A stretch of 64,000 bases of DNA from Saccharopolyspora erythraea NRRL 2338 (GCF_000062885.1 NC_009142.1:4205584-4269583), one strand, 5' to 3'; positions 16,289 to 26,035 are shown, counted from the first letter of the stretch. Program-made: numbers and translations. Notes: generated by a model from the letters alone, not told the origin.

Positions 16289-17728
16289 TCACCCCGCCAG
16301 CGCCTTCTTCATGACCTTGCCCATCTCGTTGCGCGGCAGCGCCTCCACGAACCGCACGACGCGCGGCCGCTTGTGCGGGGTCAGCAGCTTGGCGACGTGG
16401 TCGGCGAGCTCCTGCTCGGCGACCTCGGCGGCCTGCACCACCCACGCCACGATCCGCTCCCCGAGGTCGGGGTCGGCCTCGCCGGTGACCGCGACCTCGG
16501 CGACCGCGGGATGCTCCAGCAGCGCGTTCTCGATCTCGCCCGCACCGATCTTGTAGCCACCGCTCTTGATGATGTCGGTGGCGCGGCGGCCGACGATGCG
16601 GATGTAGCCGTCCGCCGCCCGGGTCGCGACGTCGCCGGTGCGGAACCAGCCGTCGGTGAACGCGGCCTCGGTGGCGTCGGGGCGGTTGAGGTAGCCGGTG
16701 AACAGGTTCGGGCCGCGCACCAGGATCTCGCCGACGGTCTCGTCGTCGCTCTCGGTGATCTCGGCGCCCTGCTCGTCGACCAGCCGCAGCTCCACTCCGG
16801 CGAACGGCCTGCCGACGTAGCCGGGCCTGCGGTCGCCGTCGGCGCGAACCCCGCAGTTCATGATCGTCTCGCTCATCCCGTAGCGCTCGACGACCCGCTG
16901 CCCGGTGAGCCGCTCGATGCGCTCGTGCTCGACGGCGGGCAGCGCCGCCGAACCCGACACCAGCAGCCGCGCCCCGCCGACCGCCTCGGCGATCCGCGGG
17001 TCCTTCTCCGCGTCGTCGGCCAGCCGGTGGTACATGGTCGGGACGCCGAACATCATCGTGGCCGGGCCGGAGAGCTCCTCGGCCACGCCCTGCGAGGAGA
17101 ACCGCCCGAGGTGGTGCACGGTTCCGCCCAGCCGCAGCGGTCCGAGCGTGCCCAGGATCAGGCCGTGCACGTGGAACAGCGGCAGCGCGTGCACCAGCAC
17201 GTCCCGCGCGGTCCATTCCCAGGCCTCGGCCAGCGCGTCGAGGTTGGCCCGGATCGCCCGGCGCGGCAGGACCACTCCCTTGGGCGGCCCGGTAGTGCCG
17301 GAGGTGTAGACGATCAGCGCCGCCTCTTCCTCGTCCGGTTCCGCGGGCAGCTCCCCGCCGCGGACGGTGAGGTCGACCTCGTGGACCGGGATGTCCCCGA
17401 GCCCCTCCGGCGCCTCGAACCCCGGCGCGACCAGCAGCAGCTCCGGCCGGCTGTCACCGACGATGTGCGCCAGCTCGCGCTCGCCGACCTTGGGGTTGAT
17501 CGGCACGACGGCCGCCCCCGCCGCCAGCGCGCCGACGACCGCCGCGCAGGTCTCCGGCACCGAGGTCGCCCACACCGCGACCCTCCGTGCCCGCCCGACG
17601 CGCTCGGCCAGCGCCGCGGTCACCCCGGCCAGCTCGCGGTAGTCCAGGGACCGCTCGCCGAAGCGCAGCGCCTCCCGCTCGTCGGGCTCCCGCAGCTTCG
17701 GGAACAGCACCTGCTCTGCGGCACCCAT
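16289..17728 (-). CDS. matB: Malonyl-CoA synthetase
   Basis: 479-residue AMP-forming ligase making malonyl-CoA (and often methylmalonyl-CoA) from malonate, ATP and CoA. The sequence follows the Streptomyces MatB pattern closely: REALRFGERSLDYRELAGV near the start, YTSGTTGPPKGVVLPRRA, LPLFHVHGL, FGVPTMYHRLADD, GSAALPAVEHERI, ERYGMSETIMN, and the catalytic lysine near LPRNEMGKVMKK. The ATG at 17728 follows GAGGTGGAGG. It lies between matC (58 bases upstream) and the fused carboxyltransferase. Product malonyl-CoA would feed polyketide or fatty acid synthesis. Confidence 0.92.
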   Translation of the reverse strand: MGAAEQVLFPKLREPDEREALRFGERSLDYRELAGVTAALAERVGRARRVAVWATSVPETCAAVVGALAAGAAVVPINPKVGERELAHIVGDSRPELLLVAPGFEAPEGLGDIPVHEVDLTVRGGELPAEPDEEEAALIVYTSGTTGPPKGVVLPRRAIRANLDALAEAWEWTARDVLVHALPLFHVHGLILGTLGPLRLGGTVHHLGRFSSQGVAEELSGPATMMFGVPTMYHRLADDAEKDPRIAEAVGGARLLVSGSAALPAVEHERIERLTGQRVVERYGMSETIMNCGVRADGDRRPGYVGRPFAGVELRLVDEQGAEITESDDETVGEILVRGPNLFTGYLNRPDATEAAFTDGWFRTGDVATRAADGYIRIVGRRATDIIKSGGYKIGAGEIENALLEHPAVAEVAVTGEADPDLGERIVAWVVQAAEVAEQELADHVAKLLTPHKRPRVVRFVEALPRNEMGKVMKKALAG

Positions 17729-17786
17729 GTGCACCTCCACCTCTTCGCTCCTCCAACCCGGACCCGGCAGCGACCACGGTCCGGGG

Positions 17787-19073
17787 TCAACCCAGACCCG
17801 GCACGACGAAGACCAGCCACACCACCGCCGGCGCCACCGCCGTGACGATCGCGCCGTAGACCAGCAGCCTGCGGAAGAACACCTCGCGGTCCACGCCCTT
17901 GGCGTTGGCCAGCACGATCGCACCGTTGGTCGAGAACGGGCTGACGTCCACCACTGTCGACGACACGGCCAGCGCGGTCACCATGCCGACCGCCCCGATG
18001 CTTCCGGTGGTGAGGAACGGCACCGCCAGCGGGATCAGCGCGCCCATCAGCCCGACCGACGAGGCGAACGCGGAGACCACCCCGCCGATGTAGCACAGCA
18101 GCAGCGCGGCGAGCAGAGGAATTCCGACCGTGGCCACCGCATTGCCGACGTAGTCGATGGTGCCCATCTCCTGGAGCACTCCGACGTAGGTCAGCACGCC
18201 GCAGATCAGCAGCACCGTCGGCCAGGTGACCTCGGCGGGCGCGCCGGCCGCGGCCTTCGGCGAGATCAGCGTGAGCACCACGGCCACGGTCATGGCCACC
18301 AGCCCGACGTCGAGGCCGAAGCCCAGGGTCGTGACCACCAGCGCCGCCAGGCCGAGCAGGGTGCACACCCGGTCGCGATTGAGCCGCGGATCTTCGGTGG
18401 GAGCCACATCGGCGTCGGTGCTGTCGGCACCGCCGCTCGGCGCGGGGGCGCCGACCGTGGCCGCGGCTCGGACCAACCGGATTCCGCCCAGCGCCACGAA
18501 CACGACACCGGCGATCACCAGGTTCACCGCGAAGCTGCCCGCGAAGAGCACAAGCGGGCTGCCCGGCAGCCGGTTGCCCGCGACCACGCCGTTGACGATC
18601 ACGCCGTAGACGCTGATGGGCGAGAACCCGCCGGCCTGCGCTCCGTGCACGACCATGGCGCCCATCAGCAGCGGGTTGATCCCGTGCCGGGCGGCGAGGT
18701 TCAGCGCGATCGGCGCCACGATGGCGACCGCGGCGGGACTGACCGCGCCGATGGCGGTCAGCAGCGCGGCGATGCCGAACATCACCCACGGCAGCACCGC
18801 GAGCCGGCCGCCGACCAGCCGGACCGACCACCGGACCAGCCAGTCGGTGGTGCCGTTGGCCCTGGCGATGGCGAACAGGTAGGTGACGCCCACCAGCACG
18901 ACGAAGATGTCGCCGGGGAACCCGGCGAAGATCTCGTCCTCGGACAGCCCTCCGGCCAGCGTTCCCACCAGGAACGCCGCCGCGAAGGCGAGCACGCCCA
19001 TGTTCACCGACAACGTCGTGGCGACGACGAAGCAGGCGACGAGCGCAAGGATCGATACGACTTCGGGCGGCAC
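17787..19073 (-). CDS. matC: MatC-type dicarboxylate (malonate) carrier
   Basis: 428-residue polytopic membrane protein with about 11-12 hydrophobic segments of the ion-transporter/MatC family. The conserved N-terminal block (ILALVACFVVATTLSVNMGV) and the SPAAVAIVAPIALNL and STVVDVSPFSTNGAI segments fit sodium- or proton-coupled dicarboxylate carriers. A hydrophilic loop rich in Asp/Ala splits the two halves near residue 215. The start is GTG at 19073 with GAGGAGGGG upstream. It is the first gene of the malonate operon, and the substrate is inferred from matB next to it. Confidence 0.85.
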   Translation of the reverse strand: MPPEVVSILALVACFVVATTLSVNMGVLAFAAAFLVGTLAGGLSEDEIFAGFPGDIFVVLVGVTYLFAIARANGTTDWLVRWSVRLVGGRLAVLPWVMFGIAALLTAIGAVSPAAVAIVAPIALNLAARHGINPLLMGAMVVHGAQAGGFSPISVYGVIVNGVVAGNRLPGSPLVLFAGSFAVNLVIAGVVFVALGGIRLVRAAATVGAPAPSGGADSTDADVAPTEDPRLNRDRVCTLLGLAALVVTTLGFGLDVGLVAMTVAVVLTLISPKAAAGAPAEVTWPTVLLICGVLTYVGVLQEMGTIDYVGNAVATVGIPLLAALLLCYIGGVVSAFASSVGLMGALIPLAVPFLTTGSIGAVGMVTALAVSSTVVDVSPFSTNGAIVLANAKGVDREVFFRRLLVYGAIVTAVAPAVVWLVFVVPGLG

Positions 19074-19145
19074 TGCCCCTCCTCGCTCAGGTCGGCCGTG
19101 CCGGGCGCTCCGCCGAGCGGGGTGATCCCGGGCACAGTGGCTCAC

Positions 19146-19156
19146 TGGCTGAACCA
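19146..19156. promoter_or_regulatory. Operator-like near-palindrome 1 in the malonate divergent promoter
   Basis: TGGCTGAACCA, one base off a perfect TGGCT-N-AGCCA palindrome. It lies between matC and the GntR gene, 47 bases from a second copy. Candidate GntR operator. Confidence 0.45.
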
Positions 19157-19192
19157 CTTTGCGCCGAGTCGATCGCGGCGTCAAGAGCTGAT

Positions 19193-19203
19193 TGGCTCAG
19201 CCA
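19193..19203. promoter_or_regulatory. Operator-like palindrome 2 in the malonate divergent promoter
   Basis: TGGCTCAGCCA, a perfect palindrome around one central base, matching the copy at 19146-19156. Paired sites between divergent matC and the regulator suggest cooperative control. Confidence 0.45.
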
Positions 19204-19272
19204 CTGCGCCACTGCCCCCCGGTGCTAGCCTTACTAGCGACCGATCTTCCCGGTCCGACGGAGGATTCCGAC

Positions 19273-19980
19273 TTGTCCGAGGCCCTGCGCCCGCTGGCCC
19301 GCCCGCGGCTGTACGAGCAGGTCGTGCAGCGGCTGCGGGAGCACGTGGCCGACTCCGGGCTCGGCGCGGGCGACCGGCTGCCTCCCGAGCGCCAGCTCGC
19401 CGAGCGGCTCGGCGTCAGCCGCGCCTCGGTCAAGCAGGCCATCGTGGTGCTGGAGGTGCAGGGCCTGGTCGAGGTGCGCCACGGCGGCGGCACCTACCTG
19501 CGCCGCGGCCGCCTCGACGCCGAGCCGGTCGAGGAGCTCGTGGCCCGCAAGCGCCGCCTGCCCGACGTTCTGGAGGCGCGCGAGGCGCTGGAGACCAAGC
19601 TGGCGGAGCTGGCCGCCGAACGGCGCACCGACGAGGACCTCGCCGAGATCGACGCCGCGCTGGCCGACATGCGCGCGCAGATCGAGTCCGGCGATCGGGG
19701 CGAGGCCGGTGACCAGCGCTTCCACGCCGCCGTCACCGCCGCCGCGCACAGCTCGATGCTGGCGGAGTTCATGCGCACCATCGCGGCCGAGATCGCCGAG
19801 AGCCGCGAGGAGTCGCTGCGCCAGCCGAACCGGCCGTCCAAGTCGCTGGCGCAGCACGAGCGGATCGCCGAGGCGATCCGGGACCGGCAGCCGCGCGCGG
19901 CGGTCACCGCGATGCGACGGCACCTGCGCACGGTGAGCCGGGTCCGGCTGCTGAGCTGGGACCCTGACGCCGAGGACTGA
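19273..19980 (+). CDS. GntR/FadR-type regulator, probable malonate-operon repressor
   Basis: 235-residue GntR protein of the FadR (FCD) subfamily. The winged helix is at residues 9-75 (RLYEQVVQRLREHVADSGL, LPPERQLAERLGVSRASVKQ, GLVEVRHGGGTYLRR) and the FCD effector domain follows with EAREALETKLAELAAERRT and a metal/ligand histidine region. The start is TTG at 19273, 8 bases after GGAGG; an ATG at 19192 would overlap the operator-like palindrome. It is divergent to matC, so it plays the role of MatR in rhizobial malonate operons. Ligand malonate or malonyl-CoA is inferred. Confidence 0.88.
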   Translation: MSEALRPLARPRLYEQVVQRLREHVADSGLGAGDRLPPERQLAERLGVSRASVKQAIVVLEVQGLVEVRHGGGTYLRRGRLDAEPVEELVARKRRLPDVLEAREALETKLAELAAERRTDEDLAEIDAALADMRAQIESGDRGEAGDQRFHAAVTAAAHSSMLAEFMRTIAAEIAESREESLRQPNRPSKSLAQHERIAEAIRDRQPRAAVTAMRRHLRTVSRVRLLSWDPDAED

Positions 19981-20086
19981 CCCACGCCGGGGCCGAGCCG
20001 CCGAACACACCCGGTAGTCTCGTGCGGCCCCTACCGCTGTCTGGAGTACGACCGATGCCTGCCCGATCCCCTCGCGACCACGGTGC

Positions 20087-20581
20087 ATGTCGATGATCGG
20101 ATGGCTGCTGGCCACCGCGGGCACCGCCGCGCTGGGCAGCGTGTTCCCCGTGGTCAACATCGAGCTCTACCTGCTGGGTGTGCTCTCCACCGTCGAAGGC
20201 CCGGTGTGGTGGGCGCTGGGACTCGCGGCCGCGGTCGGCCAGGTGGCGGGCAAGACGCTGTTCTACCTGGCGGGCAAGGGAAGCGTCACGCTCGGTGAAC
20301 GGCTCGGCAGGATGACCCGGGCCAGGGCCGGCAGCCGGTGGGCCCGGTGGATGGAGCGGTTCCGGCACAAGAACGAGCAACGCCCGTGGTGGGGCCGCGG
20401 TGTGCTGTTCCTCAGCGCGATCCCGGGAATCCCGCCGTTCACCCTGATGTGCTTCGCCTCCGGCGCCGCGGGCATCCGGTTCGGCTGGTTCCTGCTGGCC
20501 GGACTGGCCGGACGGGCGGTGCACTTCCTGATCGTGGCCGGCGCCCCGGAGATCATCGGGCACCTGCCCGCGTTCGGCTGA
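20087..20581 (+). CDS. Small VTT/DedA-like membrane protein
   Basis: 164-residue inner-membrane protein with four to five hydrophobic segments. LSAIPGIPPFTLMCFASGAA resembles the re-entrant proline/glycine loop of the SNARE-associated (VTT/DedA, YqaA) family, although the protein is shorter than DedA (about 200 residues). Such proteins move lipids or act in membrane homeostasis; the specific role is unknown. The ribosome site before ATG 20087 is weak. It stands alone upstream of the catalase gene. Confidence 0.65.
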   Translation: MSMIGWLLATAGTAALGSVFPVVNIELYLLGVLSTVEGPVWWALGLAAAVGQVAGKTLFYLAGKGSVTLGERLGRMTRARAGSRWARWMERFRHKNEQRPWWGRGVLFLSAIPGIPPFTLMCFASGAAGIRFGWFLLAGLAGRAVHFLIVAGAPEIIGHLPAFG

Positions 20582-20651
20582 GCTTAAACCTCCGGTGCCG
20601 CGGGGAAACCTGCTTCTGCAGACCGTGACCGTCACACCCGGGGGTTCCCCT

Positions 20652-22757
20652 ATGGCTTCGCAGCACCGCGACAAGAACGAGCAGCTCGATCAGGTACGCC
20701 AGGACCCGCAGGGCACCCACCTCACCACCCAGCAGGGCGTCCGCGTCGACCACACCGACGACTCCCTGCAGGCGGGCGAGCGCGGCCCGACCCTCATGGA
20801 GGACTTCCACGCCAGGGAGAAGATCACCCACTTCGACCACGAGCGGATCCCGGAGCGCGTCGTGCACGCCCGCGGTGCGGGCGCCTACGGGCACTTCCAG
20901 CCCTACGACCGCAAGATGGCCGACTACACGGTGGCGCGGTTCCTGTCCGACCCCAGCCAGCGAACGCCGGTCTTCGTCCGCTTCTCCACCGTCGCCGGCT
21001 CGCGCGGCTCGGCCGACACGGTGCGCGACGTGCGCGGTTTCGCGACGAAGTTCTACACCAGCGAGGGCAACTACGACCTGGTCGGCAACAACATGCCGGT
21101 GTTCTTCATCCAGGACGGCATCAAGTTCCCCGACTTCGTGCACGCGGTGAAGCCCGAGCCCGACAACGAGATCCCGCAGGCCCAGTCGGCGCACGACACG
21201 TTCTGGGACTTCGTGTCGCTGCAACCGGAGTCGCTGCACATGGTGATGTGGCTGATGTCGGACCGGGCGCTGCCGCGCAGCTACCGGATGATGCAGGGCT
21301 TCGGGGTGCACACCTTCCGGCTGGTCAACGCCGAGGGCAAGGGCACGTTCGTGAAGTTCCACTGGAAGCCCATGCTGGGCACGCATTCGCTGGCCTGGGA
21401 CGAGTGCCAGAAGGCGGCGGGCAAGGACCCCGACTTCAACCGCCGCGACCTGTGGGAGTCGATCGAGGCCGGGCAGTTCCCCGAGTGGGAGCTCGGCGTG
21501 CAGCTGGTCGAGGAGGAACGCGAGTTCGACTTCGACTTCGACCTGCTGGACCCGACCAAGATCATCCCGGAGGAGCAGGTGCCGGTGCGGCCGGTGGGCA
21601 GGCTCGTGCTCGACCGCAACCCGGACAACTTCTTCGCCGAGACCGAGCAGGTCGCCTTCCACACCGCCAACGTGGTGCCGGGCATCGACTTCACCAACGA
21701 CCCGCTGCTGCAGGCGCGCAACTTCTCCTACCTGGACACCCAGCTCATCCGGCTGGGCGGCCCGAACTTCGCGCAGATCCCGGTGAACCGGCCGCTGGCC
21801 GAGGTGTCCAACAACCAGCGCGACGGCCACGGGCAGCAGAAGATCCACAGGGGACGGACCAGCTACTCGCCGAACAGCCTGGCGGGCGGCTGCCCGGTGG
21901 TCGGCGGCGGCGGTGCGTTCAGCCACTACCAGGAGAAGGTCGAAGGCCACAAGATCCGCAGGCGCAGCGAGAGCTTCCAGGACCACTACAGCCAGGCGAC
22001 GCTGTTCTGGAACAGCATGGCCGCCTGGGAGAAGGAGCACATCGTCGACGCGTTCCGCTTCGAGCTCGGCAAGGTCGACCACCACCACGTGCGCGAGGCG
22101 GTGGTCGAGCAGATCAACCACATCGACCACGGCATGGCCGTCGCCGTCGCCGAAGGCATCGGTGTCAACCCGCCGGCCGACGAGGTCCGGCCCAACCACG
22201 GGATGAGCTCGCCCGCGCTCAGCCAGGCCAACGCGGTGATGGACTCGATCGCCACCCGCAAGATCGCGGTGCTGGTGGCTGACGGCGTGGACGCCACCGA
22301 GGTCGACCAGATCCGCCGCGGCCTCTCCGAGCGCGGTGCGATCCCCGAGGTCCTCGGCCCGCGCGACGGGTCGGTGCGCGGCGCCGACTCCTCCGAGGTC
22401 ACAGTGGACCGCGCGATCCCGACCATGTCCTCGGTCCTTTACGACGGCGTGATCGTGCCGGGCGGCGAGGAGAGCGTGCGTGCGCTCGCCTCCGACGGCA
22501 TGGCCGTGCACTTCGTCTCCGAGGCCTACAAGCACGCCAAACCGGTCGCCGCCAGCGACGCCGGGCTGGCGATGCTGCGGCGCGCCGAGGTCTCCGAAGC
22601 TCGCGAGTCCTCGGGCGACGGCGTCGTGAACGACGCGGGCGTGGTGACCGCCGCGGCGACCGGCGGGGCGCTCCCTCCGAACTTCATCGCCGAGTTCGCC
22701 TCCGTGCTGGCCAAGCACCGGATGTGGGAGCGCGACACCAGCGCCATCCCCGCCTGA
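20652..22757 (+). CDS. katE: Large-subunit monofunctional catalase (HPII/KatE type)
   Basis: 701-residue haem catalase. The active-site histidine block [18 protein letters not shown] is near residue 75, the proximal haem tyrosine block [18 protein letters not shown] near 360, and a C-terminal DJ-1/PfpI-like flavodoxin domain spans about 535-701 ([30 protein letters not shown]), which marks the large-subunit clade. The ATG at 20652 gives the usual N-terminus ([15 protein letters not shown]); the frame is open from 20595. It protects against hydrogen peroxide, typically in stationary phase or under osmotic stress in actinomycetes. No Fur/CatR-type box was identified upstream. Confidence 0.96.
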   Translation: MASQHRDKNEQLDQVRQDPQGTHLTTQQGVRVDHTDDSLQAGERGPTLMEDFHAREKITHFDHERIPERVVHARGAGAYGHFQPYDRKMADYTVARFLSDPSQRTPVFVRFSTVAGSRGSADTVRDVRGFATKFYTSEGNYDLVGNNMPVFFIQDGIKFPDFVHAVKPEPDNEIPQAQSAHDTFWDFVSLQPESLHMVMWLMSDRALPRSYRMMQGFGVHTFRLVNAEGKGTFVKFHWKPMLGTHSLAWDECQKAAGKDPDFNRRDLWESIEAGQFPEWELGVQLVEEEREFDFDFDLLDPTKIIPEEQVPVRPVGRLVLDRNPDNFFAETEQVAFHTANVVPGIDFTNDPLLQARNFSYLDTQLIRLGGPNFAQIPVNRPLAEVSNNQRDGHGQQKIHRGRTSYSPNSLAGGCPVVGGGGAFSHYQEKVEGHKIRRRSESFQDHYSQATLFWNSMAAWEKEHIVDAFRFELGKVDHHHVREAVVEQINHIDHGMAVAVAEGIGVNPPADEVRPNHGMSSPALSQANAVMDSIATRKIAVLVADGVDATEVDQIRRGLSERGAIPEVLGPRDGSVRGADSSEVTVDRAIPTMSSVLYDGVIVPGGEESVRALASDGMAVHFVSEAYKHAKPVAASDAGLAMLRRAEVSEARESSGDGVVNDAGVVTAAATGGALPPNFIAEFASVLAKHRMWERDTSAIPA

Positions 22758-22890
22758 TCGGCACGATCCGCGGGGCGGGCGCGGCGCCGCCCGTCCCGCT
22801 ACGTCCACAATGGGCGCGGGCGGCGGTCACGACACCAACGGTCCACCCGCGTTATGTCATCGACACCTGAGTTCCGTACCGTGCTTCGCC

Positions 22891-24336
22891 GTGAGCCTGC
22901 TACGCACCATGCCAGTCGAGGACGTGCTCAACCGCGGTCGGCAGGGCGGCCTGATCCGGCGCCTGTCCGGGGTGGACCTGGTCGGCATAGGCATCGGCAT
23001 CATCATCGGGACCGGGGTGTTCACCCTCGCCGGCATCGAGGCCAAGGACCACGCCGGTCCGGCGGTCGTGCTCTCGTTCGTCATCGGCGGCGTGGTCGCG
23101 GCGCTGGCCGCCGTCTGCTACGCGGAGCTGACCTCCGCGGTGCCCACCGCCGGCAGCGCCTACACCTACGCCTACGCCACCATCGGCGAGGTCTTCGCCT
23201 GGATCATCGGGTGGGATCTGCTGCTGGAGTTCGCGCTCGGTGCGGCGGTGGTGTCGCGGAGCTGGTCGGGCTACGTCTCCAACCTGCTCGGGCTGCCGCC
23301 GGAGTACTTCGGCGAGGACGCGACGGTCAACGTGGGCGCGATGCTGATCATCGCGGTCCTGACCGTGGTCGCGGTCGCCGGCATCCGCGAGTCGGCCTGG
23401 GTGACCAACGCGCTGGTCGTGGTCAAGGTCTCGGTCTGCGTGCTGGTGGTCGTCGCCGGGCTGTTCTTCTTCCGCGGCGCCAACCTGGTGCCGTTCGTGC
23501 CGCCCGCCCAGCCCGCCGAGGGGGGCGCGAGCCTGCTGGAGCAACCGCTGGTCCAGGCGCTGCTCGGGATGGATCAGTCGGTCTACGGCTTCGGCGGGGT
23601 GCTCACCGCCGCCGCGATCGTCTTCTTCGCCTACACCGGGTTCGAGGCGCTGGCCAACCTCGGCGAGGAGACCAAGCGCCCCCGGCGCGACCTGCCGGTC
23701 GGCCTGCTCGGCAGCCTGGCGATCTGCACGCTGCTGTACGTCGCGGTCGCGCTCGTGCTCAGCGCGATGGTCCCCTACCAGCAGATCGACGAGGGCGCCC
23801 CGCTGGCGGCGGCCTTCCAGTCGGTGGGCGTTCCGTGGGTCGCCGGCCTCATCTCGCTGGGCGCCGTCACCGGGCTGACCTCGGTGATGATGGTCGAGCT
23901 GGTCACCATCGGGCGCATCGGCTTCGCGATGAGCCGGGACGGACTGCTTCCGCGCAAGCTCTCCCAGGTCCACCCGCGCTGGGGCACCCCGCACCGGATG
24001 ACCATCGGCGGCGCGGTCGTGATCATGCTGCTGGCCGGCTTCGTGCCGATCTCCGAGCTCGCCGACATGGTCAGCATCGGTGCGCTGTCCGGGTTCGTCA
24101 TCGTCACCCTGGCCGTGCCGGTGCTGCGCAGGCGCAGGCCGGACCTGGAGCGGCCGTTCCGGGTGCCGTTCTCGCCGTGGTTGCCGATCCTCGCCGCGGT
24201 GGCGTGCCTCTACCTGATGTCGAACCTCGACGTCATCACCTGGCTGCGCTTCGGTGCCTGGCTGGTGCTGGGCATGGCGATCTACCTGCTCTACGGCCGC
24301 CGCCACTCCGGGCTGGCCGCCGCCGCGCGGGAGTGA
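22891..24336 (+). CDS. APC family amino acid permease (cationic amino acid transporter-like)
   Basis: 481-residue permease with about 12-13 membrane segments. The APC signature GIGIGIIIGTGVFTLAG lies in the first segment and ELTSAVPTAGSAYTYAYATI in the third, followed by FAWIIGWDLLLEFALGAAVV, the CAT/YfnA branch that carries basic and other amino acids. GTG at 22891 gives the common MSLLRT start of this family; ATG 22909 is an alternative. No clear ribosome site is visible. It is convergent with the MFS gene, with stops only 3 bases apart. Substrate not determinable. Confidence 0.88.
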   Translation: MSLLRTMPVEDVLNRGRQGGLIRRLSGVDLVGIGIGIIIGTGVFTLAGIEAKDHAGPAVVLSFVIGGVVAALAAVCYAELTSAVPTAGSAYTYAYATIGEVFAWIIGWDLLLEFALGAAVVSRSWSGYVSNLLGLPPEYFGEDATVNVGAMLIIAVLTVVAVAGIRESAWVTNALVVVKVSVCVLVVVAGLFFFRGANLVPFVPPAQPAEGGASLLEQPLVQALLGMDQSVYGFGGVLTAAAIVFFAYTGFEALANLGEETKRPRRDLPVGLLGSLAICTLLYVAVALVLSAMVPYQQIDEGAPLAAAFQSVGVPWVAGLISLGAVTGLTSVMMVELVTIGRIGFAMSRDGLLPRKLSQVHPRWGTPHRMTIGGAVVIMLLAGFVPISELADMVSIGALSGFVIVTLAVPVLRRRRPDLERPFRVPFSPWLPILAAVACLYLMSNLDVITWLRFGAWLVLGMAIYLLYGRRHSGLAAAARE

Positions 24337-24339
24337 GCG

Positions 24340-25761
24340 TCAGCGCCCGCGGCGCGCGACGACCAGCCGCTCGGTGATGCCGAGGACGAGCGCGGCGGCC
24401 ACGAAGCAGACCGAGACGACCAGCCCGCTGGAGATCGCCTCGTCGTAGCCGCCGGCCTCCAGGGCTCCGAAGAACAGGCCCGAAGCGGTCGCGGTGCCCA
24501 GCGCGGTGCCGATGCGCTGGGCGGTCTGCTGCACACCGGCGGCGGTGCCGCCCTGCGCGCTGTCGACCTCGCTGAGCGTGACGGTCTGGTTCGGCGAGAT
24601 CACCATGCCGCTGCCCACACCGGCGACCAGCAGCGGCAGCGCGGTCACCAGCCCTGCCATCTGCCCGAAGTGCCGGCCCAGCAGCACATCGGTGGCCAGC
24701 AGCCCGGCCAGCGCACCGACCAGGCCGATGATCACCAGCGTGCGCCCCATGCGGTAGACGATGCGCCCGCTGACCGCCGACGACACCGCCGAGCCCACCG
24801 CGAACGGCGTCATGGCCAGGCCCGCCTCCAGCGGCGAGTAACCCAGCCCCCGCTGGAAGTACACCGCGAGCACGAAAAAGATGCTGGTGAACCCGCCGAA
24901 GTAGAGCAGCCCCAGCATGGTGCCGAAGGAGTAGCTGCCGATCCGGAGCAGCCGCAGGTCGACCAGCGGCGCGTAGCCGCGCACCCGGTACCAGTGCTCC
25001 CACGCCACGAACAGCGCCAGCAGCACCGGGGCGGCGGCGAGCAGGTACCACGGCGACTCCGAGTGCTCCACCAGCGGCAGCAGCAGGCACAGCAGTCCCG
25101 CGCCGAGGAGCACCACGCCCACCAGGTCGAGGTTGTGCGGGCGCTCGGTGCGGTCCTCGCGCGGTAGCACCCGCAGCGCGTACACCAGCGCGGCCGCCCC
25201 GATCGGCAAGTTCACGAAGAACACCCAGCGCCAGCCGTCCTCGTTGCCCGCGAACTGCAGGATCACCCCGCCCAGCAGCGGGCCGATCGCGGTGGACAGG
25301 CCGACCACGGCGCCGAACAGGCCGAACGCCCGTCCCCGGTCCCGGCCGTGGAAGAGCTGCTGCATCAGCCCCAGCACCTGCGGGTTGAGCATGCCGCCCG
25401 CCGCGCCCTGCAGCAGCCGGGCGATGACCAGCCACAGCGCGTTCTGCGCGAAACCCGCCAGCGCGCTGGCCACGGTGAAGGCCAGCAGCGCGATGACGAA
25501 CATCCGGCCCCGCCCGCGGTCGTCGCCGAGCCGTCCGGCCGGCACGAGCACCAGGCCGAAGGTCAGCGCGTAACCGGAGACGATCCAGGCCAGTGCGATC
25601 GGCGGCGCGTCGAGGCCCTGCTGCATCGACGGCAGGGCGACGTTGACGATGCTGACGTCGAGCAACGTCATGAAACCTGCGACCAGGCAGATCGCCAGGG
25701 CGTGCCACCTGCGGTCCCGCGCCTGCTCGGTCACCGCGCCGGCCGGTCCGGTCTCCGCCAC
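24340..25761 (-). CDS. MFS drug exporter, DHA2-type 14-TM family
   Basis: 473-residue major facilitator with 13-14 hydrophobic segments. Motif A (GRLGDDRGRGRMF), motif C (GPLLGGVILQFAG) and the early FMTLLDVSIVNVALPSM segment are those of the DHA2 drug:proton antiporters. The start is GTG at 25761 with GGGAG upstream. An inverted repeat at 25867-25880 lies in its promoter region, and a TetR-type regulator gene starts further on at 26036 in the opposite direction. It could export a toxic compound or an amino-acid-derived metabolite; substrate unknown. Confidence 0.88.
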   Translation of the reverse strand: MAETGPAGAVTEQARDRRWHALAICLVAGFMTLLDVSIVNVALPSMQQGLDAPPIALAWIVSGYALTFGLVLVPAGRLGDDRGRGRMFVIALLAFTVASALAGFAQNALWLVIARLLQGAAGGMLNPQVLGLMQQLFHGRDRGRAFGLFGAVVGLSTAIGPLLGGVILQFAGNEDGWRWVFFVNLPIGAAALVYALRVLPREDRTERPHNLDLVGVVLLGAGLLCLLLPLVEHSESPWYLLAAAPVLLALFVAWEHWYRVRGYAPLVDLRLLRIGSYSFGTMLGLLYFGGFTSIFFVLAVYFQRGLGYSPLEAGLAMTPFAVGSAVSSAVSGRIVYRMGRTLVIIGLVGALAGLLATDVLLGRHFGQMAGLVTALPLLVAGVGSGMVISPNQTVTLSEVDSAQGGTAAGVQQTAQRIGTALGTATASGLFFGALEAGGYDEAISSGLVVSVCFVAAALVLGITERLVVARRGR

Positions 25762-25866
25762 GTCCGCTCCCGTGTCCTCGCAGTTCGCCGCGCCAAGCTC
25801 AGCACGGCTGCTCTAGGCTCGCATGGCTGCGATGGTCACCGGCGCCCGCCCACGCGTTGCGAACCG

Positions 25867-25880
25867 ACTGACTTATCAGT
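25867..25880. promoter_or_regulatory. Inverted repeat upstream of MFS gene
   Basis: ACTGA/TCAGT arms around CTTA in an AT-rich patch, about 105 bases upstream of the MFS start. Candidate operator; the binding protein is unknown. Confidence 0.35.
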
Positions 25881-25998
25881 TCATAACGGGCCGCGGCCGA
25901 CGCACCTGAGGTCCTCGATAGACAGACCAACTCCACAGTTCAGAGCGCTTGCGTATCCGTACTTCCGGCTACGCGCCAGATCGCAACCAAATCGCCTT

Positions 25999-26015
25999 AT
26001 TGCGATTCTCGCAAT
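25999..26015. promoter_or_regulatory. Operator-like repeat before the XRE-TetR gene
   Basis: Perfect 7-bp arms ATTGCGA and TCGCAAT with a 3-base spacer, 20 bases before the GTG at 26036. In this position it overlaps the probable promoter and could serve autoregulation by the protein encoded just downstream. Confidence 0.6.
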
Positions 26016-26035
26016 GCGCTGCTAGCGTTGCGCCC

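Noticed and set aside
20553-22808. 751-codon minus-strand frame opposite the catalase
   Set aside because: Antisense shadow of a strongly conserved catalase.
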